From: Sanguibacter keddieii DSM 10542
GTDB taxonomy: Bacteria > Actinomycetota > Actinomycetes > Actinomycetales > Cellulomonadaceae
Assembly: GCF_000024925.1 (NCBI RefSeq)
Contig: NC_013521.1
Coordinates: forward strand, 1,922,001 to 1,986,000
Length of the DNA: 64,000 nt
Reading direction: 5' to 3'
In this document: one piece after another, positions 1-8,446 of the stretch
Position numbering within the stretch: the first letter of the stretch is position 1
How the letters are laid out: every line of letters begins with the position of its first letter
Notes under the pieces: model-generated
What the model was told of the DNA's origin: nothing
The model's input: only the letters and a program-made list of their open reading frames with translations
Database searches by the model: none
Made by a program: the position numbers and the translations under genes

Positions 1-16
1 AGGCGCCGTACAGCGC

Positions 17-787
17 TCATCCGGTGATCGAGCCGAGCAGGAGGGAGGTGAGGGTGGTGAACCCGAAGCACTGACGCACGTTGTACATGGTCGCATCTGT
101 GCAGAACTGGGGTGACGTCGTCCCGCAGGCGTCCTCGAGCAGCACGACGTCGTAGCCGATGTTCGCGGCGTCCACGAGGCTCGCGTAGACGCACTGGTCG
201 ACGTTGACGCCGGCGAACAGCAGCGTGTCGACGCGCAGCCCGCGCAGCACGGAGTCGAGCGGGGTGTCGACGAAGCCGCTCATGCGGACCTTGTCGACGT
301 GCACGTCCTCGGGTGCGACCACCGCGGCGAGCTCGTCGACGAGCGCGGCGGCCCACGACCCGGCCTCGAGCACGGGCGACCCGGCGGCGTTGCTCGGCGA
401 GCCGATGCCGACGCCGGTGCCCGCGGGGTCGTAGACGTGCAGCACGCCCGGTGGGAGCCCGGCCCGGTCGGGACGGGCGCCCCACGACACCCACACGACC
501 GGTACGCCCGCCGACCTCAGCGCCGGGACCGCCTCGACCAGCACGTCGATCGGCGCGCGCGCCGGCGTCACGTCGACGCCGATCCCGGCCAGCCAGCCGT
601 CGGGGTGGCAGAAGTCGTTCTGCATGTCGACGACCACCAGGGCCGTGCGCGCCAGGTCGACGGTGAGGTGCTGCGGGAGGGCCTCGACGTCGACGGGACG
701 TGGTCGCGGCACGGGGCGTCGCAGGTCGACGTGGGTGGCCGAGAGCCCCCAGGCGTCCCTGCCGGTCAGGGGGGTGGCGGTGCTCAC
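17..787 (-). CDS. Isochorismatase-fold cysteine hydrolase, BiuH/RutB-like
   Basis: This 256-residue protein looks like a cysteine amidohydrolase of the isochorismatase superfamily. The expected Asp-Lys-Cys triad is visible as D54 (in VVDMQND), K166 (in VDKVRMSGF) and C199 (in VNVDQCV). The segment MSGFVDTPLDSVLR and the C-terminal YNVRQCFGF resemble biuret hydrolase (BiuH) and peroxyureidoacrylate amidohydrolase (RutB) more than isochorismatase proper. Such enzymes cleave a terminal carbamoyl group and release ammonia. The GTG start overlaps the stop of the upstream amidase by 4 bp (GTGA), so translation is probably coupled. Family membership is confident. Biuret, ureidoacrylate, N-carbamoylsarcosine or another carbamoyl compound could be the substrate. 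Confidence 0.85.
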   Translation of the reverse strand: MSTATPLTGRDAWGLSATHVDLRRPVPRPRPVDVEALPQHLTVDLARTALVVVDMQNDFCHPDGWLAGIGVDVTPARAPIDVLVEAVPALRSAGVPVVWVSWGARPDRAGLPPGVLHVYDPAGTGVGIGSPSNAAGSPVLEAGSWAAALVDELAAVVAPEDVHVDKVRMSGFVDTPLDSVLRGLRVDTLLFAGVNVDQCVYASLVDAANIGYDVVLLEDACGTTSPQFCTDATMYNVRQCFGFTTLTSLLLGSITG

Positions 788-2391
788 AGGGTTCCTCCGG
801 TGGCGAGGTCGACGAGGGTGCGGTCCTGGCCCGGCGCGGCGACCAGGCACAGACCGACGGGGAGAGAGCCCACGCGTGGCGTGGGCACGGAGAGGGCGGG
901 CAGGCCGCCGAGGCTCGCGAGGCAGGTCAGCCGCAGCGTGGCGGCGCGCGTCAGGTCGATCTCGGCGGGGCCTGCGTCGGTGCGAGGTGCGACGCTCGAC
1001 GTGCTGGGCAGCGCCAGGACGGTGCCGTGCGGCAGCAGCCGGGCGAGCGTCGTGCGTGCCTGGGTGATCGTGGCTTGGGCCCGGGCGACGTCTGTCTCGG
1101 TGACGGCCGAGCCGGCGAGGAACCTCTCCTCGACCGCCGGCTCGAAGGCCCCGGGGTGCGCCTGGACGAAGGCACCGTGGGTCTCCCACGCCTCGGCCTG
1201 CTGCAGCGTGCGGAAGGCGGCGAACCACGACTCGAGGGCGCCCGGGCCGACCTCGCCGGCGGTCTCGACGGGGATGCCGGTCCGCACGGAGAGCGCGAGC
1301 AGCGCGGCCTCGACCGCGAGCCGCACGTCCGGCTCGGCGAGCTCCAGCAGCGCGGGGACCACGACCAGCCGGTCCACCGTGGTGACGTCCTGCTCGGGCA
1401 GCAGCGTCTCGACCGCCGAGGCGAGGAGCGGCCCGCCGCGGGTGAGGACGCCGACGGTGTCGAAGGACGGCGCGAGGCCCACCAGACCGGCGCGCGAGAC
1501 GGCGTCGTGCGTGGTCCGCAGCCCGTAGAGCCCGCAGTAGGACGCCGGCACGCGGACCGAGCCCGCGGTGTCGGTGCCCAGGGCCAGGTCCGCGAGACCT
1601 GCGGCCACGGCGGCGGCCGGGCCGCTCGTGGACCCTCCGGTGATCCGGCCCGGTGCTGCGGCGTTGGGCGGCGTGCCGTGGTGGACGTTCGTCCCGGCGA
1701 GGGAGAAGGCGAGCTCGTCCGTGTGGGCGACGCCCTCGACGTGCGCCCCCGCGGTGAGAAACGAGGTCAGGGCCGCCGCGTCGACGGTCTCGACCTCGGC
1801 CTGCGCCAGCCATGCCGGGTTGCCGGCCCCGGTGCGCTGACCGGCGACAGCGAAGAGGTCCTTGACCGCGATGCCGACGCCCGCCAGCGGCAGGCCACGC
1901 GCCACGCTCGGGACGTCCGCCCGGCCGGCGGCCGAGGTGCCGTGCTCGAGGTCTGCCGGGGCCACCCGCCACACGGCGCCCAGGTCGGCGTCCGCCGGGA
2001 GCGACGGGGCCGGCGCCGGGGGAGCGGAGGACACGTGCGCCGTCATGACGGTCCAGCGGCCCTCGGCGCGTCGCCACACCTGCGTCTGCACCCCGGTGCT
2101 GCCGTCCGGACGCACCGACTCGGCGACCATCACCGTCACGACGGGGTTGCGGTGCACGTCAGAGCTCACGTCCTGCACGTGCACCCGCTCCAGCCACCGG
2201 CGCGGTGCCGCCGGCCTGCCGGCCCGGAACGCCGAGATGTGCCCGTGGCCCACGAGCGTCGCGCCACCGTCCGACCGCACGGTCTCGGACGAGTCCTCGA
2301 AGAGCTCGTCGAGCACCTCGACGTCCCCGCCCATGAGGGCGTCCTCGTAGCGGGCGAAGGCACGGAGCAGGTCGTCGTGCGGAGCGGTCAT
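784..2391 (-). CDS. AtzH-like (NTF2-fold) domain fused to amidase-signature hydrolase
   Basis: This 535-residue protein has two parts. Residues 1 to about 125 look like a SnoaL/NTF2-like domain of the DUF3225/AtzH/HpxZ type. Residues about 145-535 are an amidase-signature enzyme. The Ser-cisSer-Lys triad is visible as K177 (GIAVKDLF), S254 (TGGSTSG) and S278 (DTAGSVR). AtzH and the amidase AtzE are usually separate genes in s-triazine degradation, where AtzE hydrolyses 1-carboxybiuret; HpxY/HpxZ are a similar separate pair in oxalurate use. Here they form one chain. The ATG at 2391 is chosen over an in-frame ATG at 2412 because GGAGGA sits 6 bases upstream. The gene overlaps the BiuH-like gene and probably supplies or consumes its product. 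The substrate is unproven. Confidence 0.82.
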   Translation of the reverse strand: MTAPHDDLLRAFARYEDALMGGDVEVLDELFEDSSETVRSDGGATLVGHGHISAFRAGRPAAPRRWLERVHVQDVSSDVHRNPVVTVMVAESVRPDGSTGVQTQVWRRAEGRWTVMTAHVSSAPPAPAPSLPADADLGAVWRVAPADLEHGTSAAGRADVPSVARGLPLAGVGIAVKDLFAVAGQRTGAGNPAWLAQAEVETVDAAALTSFLTAGAHVEGVAHTDELAFSLAGTNVHHGTPPNAAAPGRITGGSTSGPAAAVAAGLADLALGTDTAGSVRVPASYCGLYGLRTTHDAVSRAGLVGLAPSFDTVGVLTRGGPLLASAVETLLPEQDVTTVDRLVVVPALLELAEPDVRLAVEAALLALSVRTGIPVETAGEVGPGALESWFAAFRTLQQAEAWETHGAFVQAHPGAFEPAVEERFLAGSAVTETDVARAQATITQARTTLARLLPHGTVLALPSTSSVAPRTDAGPAEIDLTRAATLRLTCLASLGGLPALSVPTPRVGSLPVGLCLVAAPGQDRTLVDLATGGTL

Positions 2392-2458
2392 GAGGGTCCT
2401 CCAGGTGGGCACAGGTCAGGGGAGCGAGCGAGCGGGGCGGCGACGCCGGGGCAGCCGC

Positions 2459-3082
2459 CTAGGGCAGGATCTCCGTCGCCGTCCAGGTCCCGTCCGCAGC
2501 TCGGTCGAACCGGGTCTTGCGTGCCGCGAGCTCAGGCCCGACGCCCTCCCACAGGTCCACCCGGGTGGCCGAGAAGTCGACCGTCGTCCACGACGGCGGC
2601 ATCGGGAGCGGTTCCTGCCGCTGCGCGTGCACCGCGACCCGAGCGGCCACCAGGTCTGCCGGCGCGGCGACGTCGGCCGACACCACCTCCTGGTCTGCCT
2701 GCCCGCCACCCGCCTCGCGCAGCACGTCGTCGTAGGCCCACGCCACCAGCCGCAGCTGCCGGGGGCGTGTCCCGTACGCCGCCACCGACTCCTCGACCGC
2801 GGCCTCGCGCGCCGTCCCGTGCAGCACCGCCTGGCGTCCCGTCTCCGGCCAGAAGAACACGCAGGCCGACCTCGGGTCGTGCCGCAGGTCTCGCGTCTTG
2901 GCCGTCGGCGACGAGCTGTGGAACCGCACACCCTCGGCACCGACCCGCGTGCTGAGGACCGTCCGTGCCTGCGGCGCACCCGACGCGTCGACCGTCGAGA
3001 AGGTCAGCGTCCGTGGGCTCGGCGAGCCGGCCTCCTCGGCCTCGGTGATCCACCGCGCCAGCGTCGTCATCGGGTCGAGCAT
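2459..3082 (-). CDS. PNPOx-fold flavoprotein, pyridoxamine phosphate oxidase-like
   Basis: This 207-residue protein has the split-barrel layout of pyridoxamine 5'-phosphate oxidase relatives. The N-terminus has TFSTVDASGAPQARTVL, then residues near 50-70 with SSPTAKTRDL, a family FMN-site feature, and a basic C-terminal segment. PdxH oxidises pyridoxamine or pyridoxine phosphate with FMN. Cluster members of this fold often act as flavin-dependent oxidoreductases on other substrates, so the pathway context argues against simple vitamin B6 salvage. GAGGAG lies 6 bases before the ATG. The stop codon of the XRE-cupin gene is 9 bases upstream, so both are probably on one transcript. A true PdxH remains possible. 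Confidence 0.72.
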   Translation of the reverse strand: MLDPMTTLARWITEAEEAGSPSPRTLTFSTVDASGAPQARTVLSTRVGAEGVRFHSSSPTAKTRDLRHDPRSACVFFWPETGRQAVLHGTAREAAVEESVAAYGTRPRQLRLVAWAYDDVLREAGGGQADQEVVSADVAAPADLVAARVAVHAQRQEPLPMPPSWTTVDFSATRVDLWEGVGPELAARKTRFDRAADGTWTATEILP

Positions 3083-3091
3083 GGGTGCTCC

Positions 3092-3820
3092 TCAGGTGTC
3101 GGGGTCTGCGCTCGCGGACCCGTGCTCGTGGTCGGTGTCACCGGCGTCCTCGGGTCCCGAGTGGACGACGAGGACGACGCACTCGTCCGTGCCGACGCGC
3201 CGGTGGCGGTGGCGGACGGAGCCGGGGTAGCCGATGCTCTGCCGGGCCTCGAGGGTGTACAGCGTGGTGGTCCGTGCTGCCTCGGGGGATGCGTCTAGGG
3301 CGGTGCCGGCCGCGCCGTAGGAGCCTTCGTGGGGGTCCGGTGCGGCGAGCTCGACCTCGAGGCGACCCGAGACGACGTACACGAGCTCGTGCCGGCCGTG
3401 TGCAAAGTAGCCCTCGAAGGTTTCTGGGACGTTAAGGAACTCGGTGACGTCTGCGCCGCCCTCGACGTGGCTGAGCAGACGGGCCGACCCGGCCTGGACC
3501 GTGAGGGCAGGGCTCTGCCCGGACACGACACCCGGACCCACCGGCGAGGTGGACGGCGGGGTGGCGGCGGCGAGGAGCGCCTGCTGCGTGGTGCCCAGCG
3601 CCTGGGCGATGAGGTAGAGCGAGCGCATCGAGGGTCGGGCGCGCCCGCGCTCGAGCTGGCTGAGGAACGAGTGCGAGAGCCCGCTCGACCCGGCGACCTC
3701 GACGAGGGTCCGTCCGAGCGCGTGCCGGCGCGCCCGGACGACGGTGCCGAGGCGCCGGTCGGCGCTCTGCTCGGGGTCCCCGGGCGGGGGAGTGGTCGGT
3801 TCGTTCGTGGTCGAGGACAT
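3092..3820 (-). CDS. XRE-family regulator with C-terminal cupin domain
   Basis: This 242-residue protein carries an N-terminal XRE helix-turn-helix at about residues 25-80 (LSHSFLSQLERGRARPS is the recognition-helix region). A cupin domain follows at about 115-225, containing FAHGRHELVYVVSGRLEVEL and later PGSVRHRHRR. HTH-cupin proteins usually sense a small ligand through the cupin and control a neighbouring catabolic operon. This gene is divergent from the MBL-fold gene, and the shared region holds a palindromic site (3879-3902) that recurs 10.5 kb away in the other divergent promoter of the cluster. It is therefore the best candidate regulator of both halves and of itself. The direction of control, repression or activation, cannot be read from sequence. 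Confidence 0.88.
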   Translation of the reverse strand: MSSTTNEPTTPPPGDPEQSADRRLGTVVRARRHALGRTLVEVAGSSGLSHSFLSQLERGRARPSMRSLYLIAQALGTTQQALLAAATPPSTSPVGPGVVSGQSPALTVQAGSARLLSHVEGGADVTEFLNVPETFEGYFAHGRHELVYVVSGRLEVELAAPDPHEGSYGAAGTALDASPEAARTTTLYTLEARQSIGYPGSVRHRHRRVGTDECVVLVVHSGPEDAGDTDHEHGSASADPDT

Positions 3821-3870
3821 CGGTCACACATCCGGTTCCTGGTCGTTACGTCGACGAAACAGTCGCTGCC

Positions 3871-3876
3871 TACGGT
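3871..3876 (+). promoter_or_regulatory. Possible -10 element for the MBL-fold/transport operon
   Basis: TACGGT fits the actinobacterial TANNNT -10 pattern and lies 2 bases upstream of the palindromic site at 3879. A factor bound there would overlap the start of transcription. No convincing -35 element was seen. A similar arrangement (TAGCGT just before the site) is found on the minus strand at the second copy. Confidence 0.35.
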
Positions 3877-3878
3877 TC

Positions 3879-3902
3879 TGAATGTTAGTCACATCAACAT
3901 CG
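3879..3902. promoter_or_regulatory. Putative operator, copy 1
   Basis: The plus strand reads TGAATGTTAGTCACATCAAC then ATCG. Its reverse complement contains ATGTTGATGTGACTAACAT, an inverted repeat with 8-base arms, 6 of 8 matching, around GTG. The site lies in the divergent promoter between the XRE-cupin gene and the MBL-fold gene. It is 22/24 identical, in reversed orientation, to the site at 14406-14429. Confidence 0.75.
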
Positions 3903-4011
3903 CTCCGAGCGGGTACGACCCGCCGCACGCACCGCACCTTCGGCCTCCGCCCCGCAGCCCCACCCCCGGCAGCCCGCGCTGGCCCCCCGTCCCACGACAG
4001 CAGGAGGTGAC

Positions 4012-5055
4012 ATGACGACCACGACCACAGGCACCACGACAGGCCCCGGCCCCACGCACGACGGGTACGCCACGTGCGCCCCGGCAGCCGACTGGTTCCA
4101 CGTCGCCGACCTCGGCGACGGCATCACGCTGATCTCCGAGCCCGGGCACGTCAACTGCTTCCTCGTGCAGGGCACCGAGCGCGCCCTCCTCTTCGACACC
4201 GGCACCGGCCTCGCCCCCGTCTCCGAGGTGGTCCGCCACCTCACCGACCTCCCCCTCCTGGTCGTCGTGTCGCACGACCACCTCGACCACCGGGGCGGGA
4301 ACGCCGACGTGGTGGCGCACGCCGACGAGCTCGCGCTCGTCGGCATCGCCGCCCACCCGACCGCCCTCGAGCCGGGCTCGACCCTCCACGGCGCGGTCGA
4401 CCGCGGGTTCCTCGACGCGTACGCCCAGGCGATGCGCACCGTGGTGGACCAGTACGAGACCTTCGCCGCCCTCGACGCCCAGAGCTTCTACGTCCTGCCC
4501 ACCCTCGACGCGGGCGACAGCCCGCTGCGCCCCGTCCCCGACACGACGTCGTGGACGGTCCCGGCAGTCCGGCCCGACGTCGCGCTCGCGGACGGCGACG
4601 TCCTCGACCTCGGCGGCCGGTCGCTGCGTGTGGTGCACACCCCCGGGCACAGCCCGGACTCGCTCTGCCTCGTCGACGACGCGCACGGCGTGCTGCTCGC
4701 AGGGGACACCGTCGTCGCGGCCGCCTCGTGGCTGCACGGCGCGGGAGCCGACCTCGACGACTTCGCCCGCTCGACGGCCGCCCTCGCCGGGCTGCCGCTG
4801 CGCCGGGTGCTCACCGCCCACAACCTCTGCGCCGAGCGCCCGCCGTCCTACGTCCGCTCGGTGGCCCAGACGGCCGAGCGGGTGCGCGCCGGCCAGAGCA
4901 CGCCGAGGCCGGGGACCGACCTGCTGGGCAACCCCGTCGACCGCCACACCCACGACGGCGTGACGCTGCTGCTGCCGCCCAGCCCCACGTCGCCCAGCCC
5001 CACGTCGTCCGCCGCACCATCCAGGACTGACCCGCAGACCGAGGAGATCGCATGA
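4012..5055 (+). CDS. MBL-fold metallohydrolase
   Basis: This 347-residue protein contains the zinc-binding motif SHDHLDH (H88, H90, D92, H93). It also has the later ligands HTPGHSPDS and LLAGDTVV, followed by an AHN near the C-terminal third, as in metallo-beta-lactamase-fold hydrolases. The N-terminus (DWFHVADLGDGITLISEPG) resembles unclassified MBL proteins that hydrolyse esters or lactones. A strong AGGAGGTGA ribosome site precedes the ATG. It is the first gene after the putative operator, and its stop overlaps the next start (ATGA), so it leads the transport/hydrolase operon. A ring-opening or lactone-hydrolysing step is plausible but not shown. Confidence 0.85.
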   Translation: MTTTTTGTTTGPGPTHDGYATCAPAADWFHVADLGDGITLISEPGHVNCFLVQGTERALLFDTGTGLAPVSEVVRHLTDLPLLVVVSHDHLDHRGGNADVVAHADELALVGIAAHPTALEPGSTLHGAVDRGFLDAYAQAMRTVVDQYETFAALDAQSFYVLPTLDAGDSPLRPVPDTTSWTVPAVRPDVALADGDVLDLGGRSLRVVHTPGHSPDSLCLVDDAHGVLLAGDTVVAAASWLHGAGADLDDFARSTAALAGLPLRRVLTAHNLCAERPPSYVRSVAQTAERVRAGQSTPRPGTDLLGNPVDRHTHDGVTLLLPPSPTSPSPTSSAAPSRTDPQTEEIA

Positions 5056-6473
5056 ACCAGGTCATCACGCTCGGCGCACCGGACGGTGCGCCCCGGGCGA
5101 CGGGGCTGACCCCGGACCGCATCACCGGGGTCCGGCTCGTCGACGGGACCCTCGTCGACCTCACGCTCGCCGCGGGACGCATCACCGGCATCGTGCCGGC
5201 GGCCTCGGGGTCCGCCGCCGACGGTGCTCCCGACGGTGCCACCGAAGGCGTCACGCTCGACGCGTCCGGGTGGCGGGCGCTGCCGGCCACGACGGAGCCG
5301 CACGCCCACCTCGACAAGGCGCTCTCGGCGGAGCGCGTCGACTACTTCTCCGGGACCACCCAGAACGACCTGCCGGCCGCGATCGAGCAGTGGAGCGGCC
5401 TGCTGGAGAGCATCGACGAGGAGGACATCCGCACCCGGGCCACCCGGGCGGTCTCCCGCTATGTCGCGCAGGGCACCACCACGGTCCGCACGCACGTCGA
5501 CTTCCCGCGGACGGGCGACCCGCTGCGCGGCCTGCGGGCGCTGGTGGCGGTCCGCGAGGCGCTCGCCGGGGTCCTCACGCTCCAGATCACCGGCCTGACC
5601 GGGTTCCACACCCCCGGGTCGGTCATCGACGACGCGGTCGACCTCGGCCTCGACGTGCTCGGCGGGTGCCCGCACCTGTCGCCCGACCCGCACCACGAGA
5701 CGACGCGCGTGCTCGACGTCGCCGAGCGCACCGGCCTGCCCGTCGACCTCCACACCGACGAGCAGACGGGCACCGAGCACCTCGACGTCGTCGACCTCGC
5801 CCAGCAGGTGATCTCCCGCGGCCTGACGCAGCGGGTGACCGCGAGCCACTGCGTCCGGCTCGGCTCGCTGCCCCCCGACGAGCTCCGCCCGGTGCTCGAC
5901 CTCGTCGCCCGGGCCGGGATCGGGATCGTCACGCTGCCCATCACCAACCTGTACCTCCAGGGCTGGGACGCGACGCACCTCGCCCCCCGCGGCCTCACCG
6001 CGGTCCGGGCGATCCTCGACGCGGGCATCCCGCTCGCCGCCGGTGCCGACAACCTGCGGGACCCCTTCAACCCCGTCGGACGCGCCGACCCCTACGAGAC
6101 GACGTCGCTGCTGGTGACCGCAGGCCACCTCACGCCGGTCGAGGCGCTCGCCGCGGTGACGACCGGGCCGCGGACGGTGCTCGGTCTGCCGGCGGTCCTC
6201 GACGTCGGCCCGACCCGCCCGGCCGCCCGGCTCTGGGCCGACGGGGCACCCGCCGAGCTGCCCGTCGCCGACCTGGTGCTCGTCCCCGACGTCGACCTGG
6301 GCGACGTGCTCGCCGGGAACGTCGGCTCCCGGGTCGTGCTGCACGGCGGGCGGGTCCTCGCCGACACCCGGACGGCGCAGACCCTCGACCTCAGCGCACG
6401 GCACCACCCGGCCGGCGCCCCCGGCGAACCTGTCTCGACCTCCTTCCGCCCAGCCCTCGAGCACGTGAGGTGA
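5052..6473 (+). CDS. Cytosine-deaminase-like amidohydrolase
   Basis: This 473-residue protein is a metal-dependent TIM-barrel amidohydrolase of the CodA branch. It shows the metal pair H84/H86 in EPHAHLDKA, a third ligand in DLHTDE, ASHCV, and the Asp loop GADNLRDPFNPVGR, which parallels the CodA loop. CodA-type enzymes deaminate cytosine, isocytosine, creatinine or related pyrimidines and imidazolones, and some members hydrolyse cyclic amides. The gene overlaps the MBL-fold gene by 4 bp. Five bases separate it from the ABC ATPase gene, suggesting its substrate is what the transporter imports. The exact substrate is unknown. Confidence 0.83.
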   Translation: MNQVITLGAPDGAPRATGLTPDRITGVRLVDGTLVDLTLAAGRITGIVPAASGSAADGAPDGATEGVTLDASGWRALPATTEPHAHLDKALSAERVDYFSGTTQNDLPAAIEQWSGLLESIDEEDIRTRATRAVSRYVAQGTTTVRTHVDFPRTGDPLRGLRALVAVREALAGVLTLQITGLTGFHTPGSVIDDAVDLGLDVLGGCPHLSPDPHHETTRVLDVAERTGLPVDLHTDEQTGTEHLDVVDLAQQVISRGLTQRVTASHCVRLGSLPPDELRPVLDLVARAGIGIVTLPITNLYLQGWDATHLAPRGLTAVRAILDAGIPLAAGADNLRDPFNPVGRADPYETTSLLVTAGHLTPVEALAAVTTGPRTVLGLPAVLDVGPTRPAARLWADGAPAELPVADLVLVPDVDLGDVLAGNVGSRVVLHGGRVLADTRTAQTLDLSARHHPAGAPGEPVSTSFRPALEHVR

Positions 6474-6478
6474 CCACC

Positions 6479-7294
6479 ATGAGCACTCCGACCTCCAGCA
6501 CGGCGACCACGACCAGCACGGCGACCACCAGCACCCCAGACCGTATCCAGCACGTCTCCCAGACCCGGACCCTCGTCATGGAGGGTGTCTCCAAGACCTT
6601 CTCGACGGGGACCGTCGCCCTGACCGGCGTCGACCTGACCGTCGCGGCAGGGGACTTCGTGTCCGTGGTGGGACCGTCCGGCTGCGGCAAGTCCACGCTG
6701 CTGCGCCTCGCGTCCGGGCTCGACGACGCGACCGAGGGCACGGTCGAGGTCAACACCGACTCGACCAGCTACGTGTTCCAGGACCCGACGCTGCTGCAGT
6801 GGCGGACCGCGCAGAAGAACGTCGAGCTCATCGGCGAGCTGCGGTCGCGGTCCAAGATCGACCGGCGCCGCGCCGCCCAGGAGGCGCTCGAGCTCGTCGG
6901 CCTCGGCGGCTTCGAGCGGCAGTTCCCGCGGCAGCTCTCCGGGGGGATGCGCATGCGCGTCTCGCTGGCCCGCGCGCTCGTCGCCGAGCCTGACCTCTTC
7001 CTCTTCGACGAGCCCTTCGGCGCCCTCGACGAGATCACCCGGCTGACCATGCAGACCGAGCTGCAGCGGCTCTTCGCGCTCAAGCAGTTCGCCGGACTGT
7101 TCATCACCCACTCCGTCTCCGAGGCGGTGTACCTCAGCACCCGGGTGATCGTCATGAGCGGTCGCCCCGGCACCGTCGTGGCCGACCTCCCCGTGCCGTT
7201 CTCCTACCCCCGCCCGCCCGAGCTGCGCTTCGACCCCGCGTTCGCCGAGCTCGCCGGGACCGTGTCCGCAGCCCTCGAAGGAGACCACCGATGA
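6479..7294 (+). CDS. ABC transporter ATPase, NitT/TauT (SsuB/ThiZ-like) type
   Basis: This 271-residue ATP-binding subunit has Walker A GPSGCGKST, Q-loop YVFQDPTLLQW, signature LSGGMRMRVSLARAL, Walker B LFLFDEPFGALDE and the H-loop ITHSVSEAVYLSTR. The QDPTLLQW segment and EAVYL typify the nitrate/sulfonate/pyrimidine-precursor importer family. The first 40 residues are a Thr/Ser-rich tail not seen in most homologues. The ATG at 6479 is preceded by GAGGTGA. The stop overlaps the permease start by 4 bp. It energises uptake of the cluster substrate together with the next two genes. Confidence 0.93.
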   Translation: MSTPTSSTATTTSTATTSTPDRIQHVSQTRTLVMEGVSKTFSTGTVALTGVDLTVAAGDFVSVVGPSGCGKSTLLRLASGLDDATEGTVEVNTDSTSYVFQDPTLLQWRTAQKNVELIGELRSRSKIDRRRAAQEALELVGLGGFERQFPRQLSGGMRMRVSLARALVAEPDLFLFDEPFGALDEITRLTMQTELQRLFALKQFAGLFITHSVSEAVYLSTRVIVMSGRPGTVVADLPVPFSYPRPPELRFDPAFAELAGTVSAALEGDHR

Positions 7295-8268
7295 GCGCAG
7301 AGACCCGCACGCCCGCGACGGGCACGTCGCCCACGGCCGAGAACGCGACGCCGGTGACCGGGCAGCCGGGTGCCGTGACCGCGCCCGGTGCCGCGCCCGC
7401 GACGTCCGCCGGGGCCACGTCCACGCCGACGACCAGCAGCCCGCAGGGCTCTCGGGGCTCTCGACGCCGCCGCGCGGTCCCGGCAGCGGTGCGCAGCGCC
7501 ACGGGCTCGGCGCTGCCGGTCCTCGGGGCGCTGGGCGTCGCGATCGGGCTCTGGTACGCCATGACCTACCTGGTGCTGCCCGAGGGTCGACGGTTCCTGC
7601 TCCCGCCCCCGCACCAGGTCCTCACCGAGTCCGTCCTCGACTGGTCGAAGCTCGAGCCGATGCTCGTGGCGCTCGCGCTCACGGCCCAGGTGGCGCTCAC
7701 CGGCCTGGTGATCGCCGTGGTCCTGGGCATCAGCCAGGCGATCCTCATGAGCCAGGCGCGCTGGCTCGAGCGGTCCCTCTACCCCTACGCGGTGATCTTG
7801 CAGACGATCCCGATCCTGGCCCTGGTGCCGCTCATCGGCCTGTGGTTCGGCTTCGGCTTCACCTCGCGGGTCATCGTCTGCGTGATCATCGCGCTGTTCC
7901 CGATGATCTCGAACACGCTGTTCGGCATCCAGTCGGCCGAGCCCGCCGCCCACGACCTGTTCACCCTCAACAAGGCCACCCGGGCGCAGCGGCTCTGGAA
8001 GCTCCAGATGCCGGCGGCCGTCCCGTCGATCTTCGCCGGGCTCAAGATCTCGGCGGGCCTGGCGGTCATCGGCGCGATCGTCGGCGACATGTTCTTCCGC
8101 CAGGGCGCACCGGGCATCGGCAGCCTGCTCGACGTCTACCGGGCGCGGGTCGAGTCGGAGAACCTGCTCACGGCGATCGGTCTCGCGTCGCTGTTCGGAG
8201 TCCTGGTCTTCGCCTTCTTCACCGCGGTCGACAAGGCGGTCCTCAGCCGCTGGTACGGCAAGCGCTGA
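7291..8268 (+). CDS. ABC transporter permease, NitT/TauT type
   Basis: This 325-residue protein is a binding-protein-dependent transport permease. About six hydrophobic segments are visible (near residues 75-95, 125-150, 165-188, 193-212, 250-272 and 295-318). An EAA-type coupling loop sits around residues 215-250 (LNKATRAQRLWKLQMPAAVP). The first ~65 residues are an unusual Thr/Ala/Pro-rich cytoplasmic extension. It forms the membrane channel for the importer with the ATPase (4-bp overlap upstream) and the lipoprotein downstream. Confidence 0.92.
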   Translation: MSAETRTPATGTSPTAENATPVTGQPGAVTAPGAAPATSAGATSTPTTSSPQGSRGSRRRRAVPAAVRSATGSALPVLGALGVAIGLWYAMTYLVLPEGRRFLLPPPHQVLTESVLDWSKLEPMLVALALTAQVALTGLVIAVVLGISQAILMSQARWLERSLYPYAVILQTIPILALVPLIGLWFGFGFTSRVIVCVIIALFPMISNTLFGIQSAEPAAHDLFTLNKATRAQRLWKLQMPAAVPSIFAGLKISAGLAVIGAIVGDMFFRQGAPGIGSLLDVYRARVESENLLTAIGLASLFGVLVFAFFTAVDKAVLSRWYGKR

Positions 8269-8446
8269 CCGCCTGACCACAGGCCTGCAGCCGCCTACCT
8301 CTGCACCTGCTCCCGCACCTACCCCCACAGTCCAGCGACCCGCACGAGCGGGCCGCTCCACCGAGCACACCCTCGTGCCGGTGACCAGCGCACCAGACCG
8401 CCACACCCGTCCCCCCATGCTCCGCCCCTCACCAAGGAGTCGCACC

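Noticed and set aside
299-1528. Long open frames opposite the hydrolase genes (plus strand)
   Set aside because: They are mirror frames of the minus-strand hydrolase and amidase in GC-rich DNA, with no ribosome sites or recognisable domains.
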